DNA of 29,916 nt from a virus: positions 1 through 29,916 of IMG/VR virus record IMGVR_UViG_3300022198_005632; one strand, 5' to 3'. Of the stretch, positions 14,101-22,133 are shown in pieces. The first letter of the stretch is position 1, and each line of letters opens with the position of its first letter. Below the pieces are notes generated by a model that saw only the letters and a program-made list of their open reading frames with translations, ran no database searches and had not been told where the DNA came from. The position numbers were made by a program, and so were the translations under genes.

Positions 14101-16018
14101 ATTCGATTTTAAATTATATTATGACAAAAATTTCAATAAAGAATATTATTTTGATTCGGATGGTGAAATAAATGTCACTAAATTTGGAAATATTGGAATT
14201 GATTTAAATTCTAGATTAGAATTGCAGGTGAGTGATGGTACTCCAAATGAATTGTATTACAATTTAATTCCCGTATCCAATATTAATTTGCCAATCGAAA
14301 AGGAAGAGATTTTAGTTGATACATCAATTTATAATTTCAATAAAATAACAATATCTGAAAGTCTTTATTCTGGGAACTATAATATCATTAAAGTCGAACC
14401 AAATTCTTTTTCATACCAAACAAAAAAAATAATAGAAAATTTAAATTATAATTCAAATAATTCTAATTTAAACTATAATACAATATCAAAAACAGCATTT
14501 GGCCCTATAACTTCAATAAATCTAATATCTGGGGGCAATTATTATTCTAAATTGCCTGGAATAACCTCTATAACCAGTTCTAGTGGATATGATGCGGTCT
14601 TATATCCAATAAGTAATCGTGTTGGAAAAATAAAATCAACTAAATTAGAAGATATTGGATATGGGTATTCAGTTGACCCAACAGTTAGACCAACAATAAA
14701 ATTACCGAATGTATTTCGAGTAGAGCCTTTTTCGACAATAGATGAGATAAAAACAACATTTAAAGGAAAATTTTATAATTATTCGCCGAATTTGATAGTA
14801 TTGGACCCAATAACCAAGGAGATACAGGATGTAATTCTCGATTATGATTATTCTACTGGAATTGTACAAATAATTAAAAATTCTAACGGATTTAATAATG
14901 TAGAGCCTCAGATTATACCAGTAAATAATTCAAATGGTATTGGAATAAGTTCAATAACATATGATCCAATACTCAAACAAGCTACAGCAAAATTAAATTA
15001 TAATTTCACAAATCCAGATACATTTCCAGTACAATTATTTGATGAGATTTATGTGGAGAATACTTCTATAATTGAAAATAGTCCAGATTTTAATTCTGAT
15101 GGTGGACTATATAAGGGATTCAACTCAAGTGAGTATGATTATTCTACATTCAATGTAGTTGGACTCAGTACAGCAATAGAAGATCAAAAAGCATACATAA
15201 TTTTTTATGTTGGCGATGTATTGGATCCAATTTTTGAAATTGGTACTTTTGATATAGAGCTTTCTAGGGGGAGTGTAGTTCCACTTAAAAATACTCCAAC
15301 ATTTGAAGTTAAAATTAAGAAAAATTCATATATTGTTGGAGAAATAGTAGAATCTAATGGTAGTATTGGACAAGTAAGTAGTTGGGACCCAAAAACCAAC
15401 TACATTAAAATAAAAACTACCCAGACCTTTGATGAAAAATCAAATCTTATCGGAAAAACAAGCGCATCTTTAGGACAAATAGTTGAAGTTATAGATTTGA
15501 GTGGGAGCTATAATATAGACTATTATTCAATAAGAAATAAGGGGTGGAAGACTCAAACTGGATTCTTAAATGTAAATAGCCAAAGAATAGCTGACAATGA
15601 TTATTATCAATACTTCTCATACTCTATAAAATCTAGGGTTCCAATTGATAAGTGGGAAAGTGCTGTCAGTGCATTAAACCATACATCTGGATTCAAGAAA
15701 TTTAGTGATTTTTCAGTCGAATCGGAGTCTCCAGATTCTTCTGCAATGAATCAAGATCAAAATGAAGGAAATTTCACTGGAGTATCAGATCTAAATAGCA
15801 TTATAGATTTGGAAACAACCTATGATTTTGATTTGGCTCTAGAAGAAAATGTATTTACATTAAATAGAGAATTAGTTTCAGACGAAATAACATTAAATTC
15901 AACAATATTACAAGACTATTCGCAATCAGTTGGGAATCGAGTTTTAGTAATAGATGATATAAGTGGCGAGTTTAATACAAATCGAAAATCAACTTTTGTA
16001 ACAGCAATAGATATTTAA
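8135..16018 (+). CDS. 7: Giant gp7-like baseplate wedge protein, 2627 aa, with repeat modules and YHYH domain
   Basis: Located where T4 has gene 7. Residues about 10-50 (FVREEYPLISTFLSQYYKSL) and R196-G205 (RSKDFYSSKG, then SFEILFKSLYGD) resemble the C-terminal third of T4 gp7 as I remember it; I2498-W2507 (IKSRVPIDKW) matches its late IKS-x-x-P segment. Between these lie about 2,200 residues of beta-rich sequence: two GFP-type modules (about 86 and 338), many HG-type modules (about 605, 908, 1017, 1730, 1838, 1892) and GxGY-type modules (about 811-853, 989, 1128-1215, 1499, 2130, 2172). A YHYH-type domain spans about 1313-1415: GWAYDGNPIYGPYGY, then LDECNGRFCVTPEYPNG and YAYF (1404-1407). 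T4 gp7 has 1032 aa, so this is about 2.5 times longer. The gp7 assignment is position plus partial similarity. Confidence 0.8.
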   Translation: MIKKRVKISSIVENQLPSFVREEYPLISTFLSQYYKSLDGQGSTYDILQNIDQYVKLDSVTNLIESTATTTIVEFGSINISVYSTNGFPDNNGIIQIDDEIILYESKNEEQFLNCTRGFSGITDYKSTNKPEELTFSTSSIQSHAVGSTVLNLSVLFLKEFFAKIKKQILPGFEDQSLYSDLDQNIKLNEENFIIRSKDFYSSKGTDSSFEILFKSLYGDPATVIKPRDFLIRPSDSEYKITKDIVVESITGNPEDLYNRTLFQNQGQGLTETFASVTNVEEIIRNGKTYYVLSLDFDYDKDISVRGSIFGDFAIHPKTKALDYVESGATQIIVDSTIGFPDSGDLTIKSISGNDLIVSYTSKNLNQFTGCTGIIEDISLSEDVNLNVYAYSILNEEEIKVRILGAIKDIELPNNSKYIEPGDIISFDTLGKVYDSPKYTQWLVSVPNTYNVSRFESVSDDQIEIFTYDKNLINIFDLIYIEFFDSQLEEVREELFEVISVAQNGNSIFVKNQYQIEKIYHIRTAIKKYVNSEDDIITSNVQNVYVDESNDQYIASQSIPDYIDQNIEKIDFSINFFGIFEDIENAKEGISSEVNNEQFELNINQIHDFKTGDSVYYVQNASQYTLNDGTTINLNLYDGLVERQLYYVESTSDTKIKLYKSRSNIYFKRYNPIKYNRLYSNINLNEVTYTNSEKIDLLSKTYFLQSNEFVLLFDSDNNIEVWYYNYTSNTWEKIDYSITAKLYKSNYIEENTKKPLKATNLIKKISPPTTPISDLEDTPNGTTGILVNGVEILNYKSEDFVYYGEIEKIDIVSAGKEYDVINLPTLEISDLSSTKSCTAHLEITGTLQKVDVIDGGFDILEEPSIKILGGNGRDAELKANLINFRHTVDLNPTATFVNLSDNTIAFSTYHKFRDTEEVVYKTNGNRALGGISTLSSYFVTVQDDVTIKLHETKQDALDGIEINLTSYGDGGQELESKEDKRKISSITILNPGQGYKNNYVSVSPTGISTYTNEIIAKNHGYEDGDIVTYTCTGSYPEGLSQSKYYVTKVNEDRFKLSEIGVGLTSKDFYFNTNQYVNIASSGIGTHIFQHEPISLEVSAKIGISSYSKDLFYPVISPIFRGEITNVYVEDGGIGYGSSEILNYERQPVFTIKSGQNAQLIANVLNGVIKDVYVINGGTDYNSIPEFSIRGTGTGALLSPVIENGVFKDVIVVNGGSGYEQKNTVIEIINFGQGARFNAKIKSWNINLTNRILNSNNLISNDDGILYSNLPNSLKYSHLYCPNQLRKKIYSSFIDEFGNKIRRIDYDNSISAVKYHSPIIGWAYDGNPIYGPYGYSSPNSVSSIKKIRSGYVLSPLENRPPEIINNLVVFPYGIFIEDYKFTGDGDLDECNGRFCVTPEYPNGVYAYFCTVSNEDDFVPQFPYFIGNKYRSTKILTNFDPEVNQNTFNFGQGNIIRNTYYYALKQENSTYDFLLNPSKDTTQDSKVSSVEYSNLSSIGILTSGQNYKVGDVINFDSEGTNGYDVSAVVGSVGGKIVQTIENVSYVTKDVELYNSTSNIGICTSPHQLNDLDYINLIENFGVNSSTFIQVGISSQTLILVDDVADTTTTGIVTDFEVNGNLSFPSIMENDYYKLEDEVIKILQVRPEDSKIKVLRSVSGPSHLKTSTLVELTRKFTFEENLTYNPGNINREYYFDPIKNVGFGTTSGSIVEVNYTGIGDTTLYIPPGNFYLPKHNLQTNTPLVYSENGGNPIIVSNGSSIFDLNSIDSLYAIKTSNDFIGISSNKVAIGTDGNYIGIGTTTSSLYITDFGAGVYHSFRTNYENVLKFNAIKNTINVSTASTHGLLVGDDISIAVKSGITTSIKIKYNDYNRRIIFNEKYFTNVDIIDNIFTLTDHGYNNGQELLYVSDSSPSELKDNQIYYILKIDNDRFKLAETSYDCLYLKKEIDFTYSFSGYFYELNSNIIIRKNQKVIFDLSDSSLSFIDEFITKSAFDFKLYYDKNFNKEYYFDSDGEINVTKFGNIGIDLNSRLELQVSDGTPNELYYNLIPVSNINLPIEKEEILVDTSIYNFNKITISESLYSGNYNIIKVEPNSFSYQTKKIIENLNYNSNNSNLNYNTISKTAFGPITSINLISGGNYYSKLPGITSITSSSGYDAVLYPISNRVGKIKSTKLEDIGYGYSVDPTVRPTIKLPNVFRVEPFSTIDEIKTTFKGKFYNYSPNLIVLDPITKEIQDVILDYDYSTGIVQIIKNSNGFNNVEPQIIPVNNSNGIGISSITYDPILKQATAKLNYNFTNPDTFPVQLFDEIYVENTSIIENSPDFNSDGGLYKGFNSSEYDYSTFNVVGLSTAIEDQKAYIIFYVGDVLDPIFEIGTFDIELSRGSVVPLKNTPTFEVKIKKNSYIVGEIVESNGSIGQVSSWDPKTNYIKIKTTQTFDEKSNLIGKTSASLGQIVEVIDLSGSYNIDYYSIRNKGWKTQTGFLNVNSQRIADNDYYQYFSYSIKSRVPIDKWESAVSALNHTSGFKKFSDFSVESESPDSSAMNQDQNEGNFTGVSDLNSIIDLETTYDFDLALEENVFTLNRELVSDEITLNSTILQDYSQSVGNRVLVIDDISGEFNTNRKSTFVTAIDI

Positions 16019-16022
16019 TAAA

Positions 16023-19000
16023 ATGGCAAAAACAAGAGCCCTAAAGTTATTTTTAACAGTACAGAATGAAATAGACACTCAGATAGTTCAATCTTCAATT
16101 TTAACTGTAATAAATGATGGCTCTATAACAATTGAAAATGACTATGCTAAATTATACGCTACAGAAGAAATTGGAAACTATCAAATAAATATAGTTTCTG
16201 ATCAGGCTGTTCTTGAATTTTTCCCAGTAGATGGAAAAATAAACGATTATTCATATGGTTATGTGTATTATGACACTAAAAAATTCATAAATGAAACTTC
16301 TTCTATTGACATTAGTGATAGTATCAGCATCATAACATTCAATAGCCAAATTTCTGCTGGAACTACGACAAATATAGTCACATTACCAGAAAAATTTAGT
16401 TCTTCGAAATTAATCGTAGAAATATCAGGAGAAGATGATACTTTTGAATTTGTTGAATTTGTTATAACTTCAGACAAAAATGGTAATGTGTATGGAGCAG
16501 AATATGGGAGATTGAATATAAATTTGGATTCTGCAGTTGGTATTGGATCTTATAATTTATATAAAGTTGGAGAAAATATAAAATTAGATTTTTTTGCATT
16601 TGATGAAACTGTAAACTATACTTCTAATGTAGTTTCTGTCGCTTTAGCTAAAACTGAGTTTTCTGGTTTTGGCAGAAGTCAGTTGAGATTTGGCGAATTG
16701 ACAAGTAATAAAACTACAATTCCCGCATCTGGGTCCCCAACATTAACTACTATAGTGGAGCACTCTCTAGATTATCAATCTGCATATTATTTGATTCAAG
16801 TTAATGATTTAACAAACAATAGAATTGATTTTTCTGAGTTATACACTCTGAATAATTTAACTGAATCTTTTGGTGTATTGTATGGTAAAGTTGTATCCGA
16901 GTTCAATTTAGGGGAATTTGATATTAATACTTCAGGTAAATTTGAAGTCTTTTTTACCCCAATTCCAGACATCGATGTAGAAGTATTGGTTTTCCAACAG
17001 ACTATAGGATTTACTCAATTTTCTGACTCTCCTTCTGTGATTGATCTATCTAACTCGCAAATAGTAAATGCAGTAAGTAAAGTTGGTGTAAATGATGAGA
17101 ATAATAATAGAACAAATTTCAATTTAACGCATAAAGATTTGCCTATATTTGAAAGAGCTTTCGATGCAACTGATCCATTTAATTTAAACCTAGATCTGGA
17201 TTACATTTATTTGCCAAATCACTTCTTTGTGACAGGAGAAAAAGTATTATACAGATCACAACAATTTGACAAAATATCAACTGAAAAATCTATAGGAATT
17301 GGAACTACATCTATTGCTGGGATTGGACTTACAGATAAACTTCCATCGGAAGTATATGTTTATAAATTTGATGCTGCTAGAATTGGATTGTGTTCTAGTC
17401 CTGGGGATGCGCTAGCTATTCCTCCAAAATTATTTGATTTTACTTCATTAGGAATAGATGAATTACATTATATCACATCTACCGATCAAAATTCTAAAGC
17501 GATAATTGCCATAGACAATACAATACAATCACCAATAATACCAACACCAATAACTACAACATTGATTTCTGATGTAGTATTATCGGATACTAGAATAGTT
17601 TTTTCTGGTATAACTTCATTTTTTAGTGGAGATCTTATAAAAATTAACAATGAAATTATGAAGATAGAGTCTGTGGGAGTTGGGAGTACTGGAAATGTTG
17701 ATGTTATAAGACCTAAGCTTGGAACTGGAATATCTTCCCATTATTCTGGAGATACAGTAACAAAGATAAATGGGAATTATAATATTGTAGATAATGTCAT
17801 TCACTTTTCCGAAGCTCCATATGGTCCATTCCCAGAAGAACCAGAATTTGAAGACTCAAATTCCACTTCATTATTGACTTTAGCAAAATCTAGGTTCCAA
17901 GGAAGAACATTTATAAGATCTGCAAACCCAGATTTTATTGAAGATACTTATAATAGAAACTATATTTTCGATGAACTATCTTATGAATTTGACTCAATTA
18001 AAGATACATTTGAACTAAAACGGTCTGGAGTCGCAATAACTGGAATTTCAAATAATATCCCTTTAATTTTTATCAATAATATTTTCCAAAATCCAAGTGA
18101 AGACTATACAATAAATGATCTTGGAGTAAATACAGAATTGCAATTTGTTGGCACAGAAACTACAATTACATACGACCCAAATATCTTTAATATACCTAGA
18201 GGTGGTGTAATAGTATCTGTTGGATCAAGTTCTGGTCTCGGATATCAACCATTAGTTTGTGCGGGTGGAACTTCTATAGTTTCTATAGCTGGAACTATAG
18301 AAGGAATAAGTATTGGGAATAGTGGATCTGGATACAGAGAAAATTATCAAATAGTCAAGGTTGGGGTCCAAACATATAATTCCAATTCTTCGGTGGATTA
18401 TATTGGAACTGCCAATATACAAAATGGAAATGTGGTAGGTATTGCAATAACAAATGTGGGTTTTGGATATACTGCATTTCAATCAGTATACACCACATTG
18501 ACTAGCAATGAAATATCAATAGGAACTACTGAGATATTTTTATACGATATCTCAAAGATACCAGAAACAAATGGTATTATAGAAATTGATTCAATATTAA
18601 ATAATGTTCCAATCGTTGGGATAGGGACATCTTCTATATTCATTTCTACTTCAGATTCTCCAACATCAACAATATTTGCTGATAGTCAAGTTACAATAAA
18701 AGAATATAATCCACCGGTTGTCGTTTTTGATGAACCTTTATCATATTCGGATATACCATTGACATATTTAAATGGATCTGGAATAGGAACAGAGGCTAAA
18801 GTTGACATTGTTGTTGGTCAGGGATCTAGTGTAATCGATTTCCAGATCAAAAACTTTGGTTATAATTATACAATTAATGACATATTGACCTTACCGATAA
18901 CTGGCAATATAGGGATTCCAACTACACCAGAATATACACCCTTTACAATAAATGTAACTCAAATCTTTAATGATTCATTCTCAGGTTGGACAGTTGGTAG

Positions 19001-20513
19001 CCTTAGACTATTAGATGATATATCATATCTAATTAGTAATAGAAGAAGAACATTTCCTTTGATGTATCAAGGAAACAGATTCTCGATTGTTGCAAAAAGA
19101 GGATCTAATATTGATGTGCAAGCAACTCTTTTAGTCTTTATAAATGATATATTACAGCAACCAGGCGAAGGTTATATATTTAATGGGGGAAGTACTATTA
19201 CATTTACTGAGCCTCTAAAGAGATATCCAAATGGAAATACTGATAAAGTAAAAATTATATTTTATAGAGGAACTGAGGGCATAGATGTTGTTGATGTTGA
19301 TATACTAGAAACTATAAAAATAGGTGATGTAGTTAAACTCAATGGCGATTTATATGAATACCAACAAGATCCAAGGATAGTTCAGGATATTCCAACAGTT
19401 GATATAGTTGAAACGAATTTATATAAAGGGAAAGGAATATATGATAATCCAGATTTATTGAGACCATTAGTTTGGACAAGACAAAAAGATGATATTTTTA
19501 TCGATGGGGCAGTAGTCACAAAAGATAGAACAATATATGAGCCCTCTATATTCCCCACAACAGGATTAATAAAAAGTGTTGGAATAGGATCCACACAAAT
19601 ATTTGTACAAAATGTAAAAACTTATTTTGATAATGAAAATGAAGATAATCTCACTGATCTGAGAAATACAGTTGAGATTATATCACAAGAAAATTTAGTT
19701 TCTGCCGCAGCAACTGCGATAATAGGAATTGATGGTGAAATTGCATCTATTGATATAATAAACCAAGGAGATGGATATTCGCAAGCTCCTAAAGTTTATG
19801 TACAAAGTCCTGTTGGTGTTGGATCTACTGCAATCATAACTTCAAATGTATTGGATAGTAAAATTTCATCATTTAATATAATTGGAGTTGGCTCTGGGTA
19901 TAGTACATTTAATCCTCCACTAATTTTTATAGAACCACCAACTCCAAAAGTTGAAGTAATAGAAAGTGTCAATTATAGTGGAGATTTTGGTATTATTAGT
20001 GGAATAGCGTTCACTTCAATTCCTGGTATTGCCCAGACCGGACTAGTTTTAGATTTATTGATTCCAATGGAATCCGAACTTAGAAATTTAAGTTCTCCAA
20101 TAATAACAAGTGGAATACAATCTGGATATTATTTTGAAATCAATAATAGTAACATAGGAAATAGCTTAGATTCACTTTCTTCCGATGGGAGTGTAATTGG
20201 AATTGGCACAACTTCAATTGATAATATCTATGAGGCAGCTTTTGTATCAATTGCGCAAACTAGTGTATATGGAATAGGAATTACAGATGTGGCTAAAGTT
20301 GTAATTAGTGTAGATAACTATAATGGAATTTCTGGACTTGGATTTAGTAATTACTACGGAAATTACAATTGGGGACTAATTCAATTTGAAGTGAAGGCAA
20401 GGAAAAATCCAAATGAATTTATTGTAAATAAAGAAAATGGAGTTGTTGGATTAAATAGTATGCCAATTGTTAGAAGAAAAGCTCCATTAAAATATTTTAA
20501 TTACTTAACATAA
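16023..20513 (+). CDS. Large repeat-rich virion protein, 1496 aa, between gp7 and gp8
   Basis: Not recognised as any T4 protein. It starts MAKTRALKLFLTVQNEIDTQ with a beta-rich N terminus (about 1-250). It carries GxGY-type modules at about 763, 810, 942, 1242 and 1285 (for example SIGNSGSGY, INQGDGY, IGVGSGY) and a GFP-type module near 521. Many IGIGTTS-like segments suggest repeated beta turns. The last residues (SMPIVRRKAPLKYFNYLT) form a distinct basic tail. Size, module content and position four bases after the gp7-like gene indicate a structural protein of the baseplate or short tail fibres. T4 has no gene between 7 and 8, so this is a cyanophage-type insertion. Confidence 0.75.
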   Translation: MAKTRALKLFLTVQNEIDTQIVQSSILTVINDGSITIENDYAKLYATEEIGNYQINIVSDQAVLEFFPVDGKINDYSYGYVYYDTKKFINETSSIDISDSISIITFNSQISAGTTTNIVTLPEKFSSSKLIVEISGEDDTFEFVEFVITSDKNGNVYGAEYGRLNINLDSAVGIGSYNLYKVGENIKLDFFAFDETVNYTSNVVSVALAKTEFSGFGRSQLRFGELTSNKTTIPASGSPTLTTIVEHSLDYQSAYYLIQVNDLTNNRIDFSELYTLNNLTESFGVLYGKVVSEFNLGEFDINTSGKFEVFFTPIPDIDVEVLVFQQTIGFTQFSDSPSVIDLSNSQIVNAVSKVGVNDENNNRTNFNLTHKDLPIFERAFDATDPFNLNLDLDYIYLPNHFFVTGEKVLYRSQQFDKISTEKSIGIGTTSIAGIGLTDKLPSEVYVYKFDAARIGLCSSPGDALAIPPKLFDFTSLGIDELHYITSTDQNSKAIIAIDNTIQSPIIPTPITTTLISDVVLSDTRIVFSGITSFFSGDLIKINNEIMKIESVGVGSTGNVDVIRPKLGTGISSHYSGDTVTKINGNYNIVDNVIHFSEAPYGPFPEEPEFEDSNSTSLLTLAKSRFQGRTFIRSANPDFIEDTYNRNYIFDELSYEFDSIKDTFELKRSGVAITGISNNIPLIFINNIFQNPSEDYTINDLGVNTELQFVGTETTITYDPNIFNIPRGGVIVSVGSSSGLGYQPLVCAGGTSIVSIAGTIEGISIGNSGSGYRENYQIVKVGVQTYNSNSSVDYIGTANIQNGNVVGIAITNVGFGYTAFQSVYTTLTSNEISIGTTEIFLYDISKIPETNGIIEIDSILNNVPIVGIGTSSIFISTSDSPTSTIFADSQVTIKEYNPPVVVFDEPLSYSDIPLTYLNGSGIGTEAKVDIVVGQGSSVIDFQIKNFGYNYTINDILTLPITGNIGIPTTPEYTPFTINVTQIFNDSFSGWTVGSLRLLDDISYLISNRRRTFPLMYQGNRFSIVAKRGSNIDVQATLLVFINDILQQPGEGYIFNGGSTITFTEPLKRYPNGNTDKVKIIFYRGTEGIDVVDVDILETIKIGDVVKLNGDLYEYQQDPRIVQDIPTVDIVETNLYKGKGIYDNPDLLRPLVWTRQKDDIFIDGAVVTKDRTIYEPSIFPTTGLIKSVGIGSTQIFVQNVKTYFDNENEDNLTDLRNTVEIISQENLVSAAATAIIGIDGEIASIDIINQGDGYSQAPKVYVQSPVGVGSTAIITSNVLDSKISSFNIIGVGSGYSTFNPPLIFIEPPTPKVEVIESVNYSGDFGIISGIAFTSIPGIAQTGLVLDLLIPMESELRNLSSPIITSGIQSGYYFEINNSNIGNSLDSLSSDGSVIGIGTTSIDNIYEAAFVSIAQTSVYGIGITDVAKVVISVDNYNGISGLGFSNYYGNYNWGLIQFEVKARKNPNEFIVNKENGVVGLNSMPIVRRKAPLKYFNYLT

Positions 20514-20516
20514 ATA
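20510..20516 (+). promoter_or_regulatory. T4-type late promoter motif ATAAATA before gp8
   Basis: CATAAATA includes the stop codon of the 16023 gene and lies 18 bases upstream of the gp8 start. It matches the core of the T4 late promoter and could start a separate late transcript for gp8. Confidence 0.5.
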
Positions 20517-20534
20517 ATATTAAAAACTAGGTAA

Positions 20535-22118
20535 ATGTCAGCAATTATAACTGATCAGATTAGAATTTTAAATTCAAAGAATTTTATAAATTCATTAAAA
20601 TCTGGAGAAGCAAATTTATATACATTCGTTGGTTTACCAAATGCAAGCGAATATGATAATAACTGGGATGTAAATTCCCCATCACCAAAAGATTCATTTG
20701 ATGATGAAAACGATTATTGGGATACGATAATCTCTTTGAAAAAAATAAATCCAGATAGAGATATAAAAAATGTAATCAATAAGGTTCTATGGGAATCTGG
20801 TACTACCTATGATATGTATAGGCATGACATAACCAGAAATAATCTATCAAAACCTTCACAAAAAACTAGTTTATATAAGTCAAATTACTATATTCTAACA
20901 AAAAATTATAAAGTTTACATTTGCTTAAACAATTCCGCATCTCCCGACAACAACTTTGAAGGAATTCCATCATTAATTGAGCCAGATTTTATAGATTTGG
21001 AACCAAAAACAACGGAAGATGGATATACATGGAAATATCTCTATACATTAAAAATTGAAGATATAATAAAATTTGATTCTATTAATTTTATTCCCGTTCC
21101 GTCTGATTGGGAAACCTCTACAGAATATGAATCAATTAGATTGAATGCTTCTACTAGTGGACAAATTAAAGTGGTATCCATTACAAATTTTGGTGAAAAT
21201 TTGGGATCCCCCAAAGTTTATTCTGATATACCAATTTTAGGCGATGGTCAAGGAGCTAAAGTAAGTATAGTTGTTGGTAACGATGAAAAAATAACATCTA
21301 TTTTTGTCACCCAAGGTGGTAGCGGATATACATATGGGACTGTAGATACATCAACAATTTCTTTTCCATCTAATGCAGTTTTACCAAAATTTGATGTAAT
21401 CATTCCCCCAAAAGGTGGACATGGTTATGATATATATCGAGAATTGGGAGCATATAATTTATTAATATATTCTAGATTTGAGAATGACCAGACCAATCCA
21501 GATTTTATAACTGGAAATCAAATTGCTAGAATTGGAATAGTAAATAATCCATTAGTGTTCGATTCTGATAGTATACTCACAAAAGAAAGAGCAAGTGCGG
21601 TTTCCGCACTAAAATTAGTAGGGAAAAATGAATTAGATGCTTATAAGAGTGCATCCATTGAACCAGATGCCATTATCACACAAACAATCGGAGTCGGTAT
21701 AACTGCTGTAGGTAGAGTGGTATCATATGACAGTAGAACTGGAGTGTTAAAATATTGGCAAGATAGATCTTTATACGGATTCAATCTAAATGGAGAATAT
21801 AATGAAAATAGAACCAGAAAAAATGAAAATGTTTCCACATATGGCAATGAAAAAATAGCATTTACTTCTGATATTTTGACAGGTGGCTCATTGGATATTA
21901 TTGGATTTTCTGATGCATTACAAATAGATTCATCTTATACCGGTATAACAACAGTAATAAATAATGTTACTTATAATTTAGGACAGCAGTTTACTTCTGG
22001 GACATCCAATCCTGAAGTAAAACCGAATTCTGGAGATATAATTTATGTTGATAATAGACCATCTATAACTAGGTCTCCAAATCAAAAAGAAGATGTTAAA
22101 GTAATCTTACAATTTTAA
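20535..22118 (+). CDS. 8: Baseplate wedge subunit gp8
   Basis: Homologue of T4 gp8, a dimeric wedge protein. The N-terminal ITDQIRILNSKNFINSL and YTFVGLPNASEY, the middle EDGYTWKYLYTLKIED (about 160-175) and the C-terminal GDIIYVDNRPSITRSPNQ with DVKVILQF correspond to T4 gp8 (there GEMIYMENRPPIIMA and EINILFTF). At 527 aa it is much longer than T4 gp8 (334 aa). A good part of the excess is beta sequence around residue 259 with VTQGGSGYTYG, a module also found in the neighbouring large proteins. The ATG at 20535 follows ACTAGGTAA, a weak ribosome binding site. Confidence 0.92.
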   Translation: MSAIITDQIRILNSKNFINSLKSGEANLYTFVGLPNASEYDNNWDVNSPSPKDSFDDENDYWDTIISLKKINPDRDIKNVINKVLWESGTTYDMYRHDITRNNLSKPSQKTSLYKSNYYILTKNYKVYICLNNSASPDNNFEGIPSLIEPDFIDLEPKTTEDGYTWKYLYTLKIEDIIKFDSINFIPVPSDWETSTEYESIRLNASTSGQIKVVSITNFGENLGSPKVYSDIPILGDGQGAKVSIVVGNDEKITSIFVTQGGSGYTYGTVDTSTISFPSNAVLPKFDVIIPPKGGHGYDIYRELGAYNLLIYSRFENDQTNPDFITGNQIARIGIVNNPLVFDSDSILTKERASAVSALKLVGKNELDAYKSASIEPDAIITQTIGVGITAVGRVVSYDSRTGVLKYWQDRSLYGFNLNGEYNENRTRKNENVSTYGNEKIAFTSDILTGGSLDIIGFSDALQIDSSYTGITTVINNVTYNLGQQFTSGTSNPEVKPNSGDIIYVDNRPSITRSPNQKEDVKVILQF

Positions 22119-22125
22119 ATCGTTG

Positions 22126-22133
22126 GGTTAACC
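22126..22133 (+). promoter_or_regulatory. Palindrome GGTTAACC adjoining the DUF4815 start
   Basis: A perfect 8-bp palindrome in the 15-base gap between gp8 and the DUF4815 gene, directly before its ATG. No Shine-Dalgarno is present in the gap. It may be chance; noted because it lies exactly at the start codon. Confidence 0.3.

Noticed and set aside
8135-16018. A 2627-aa frame as an artefact of fused genes
   Set aside because: The frame is continuous, the codon style is uniform, and gp7-like segments are near both ends, so one gene is the simplest reading.
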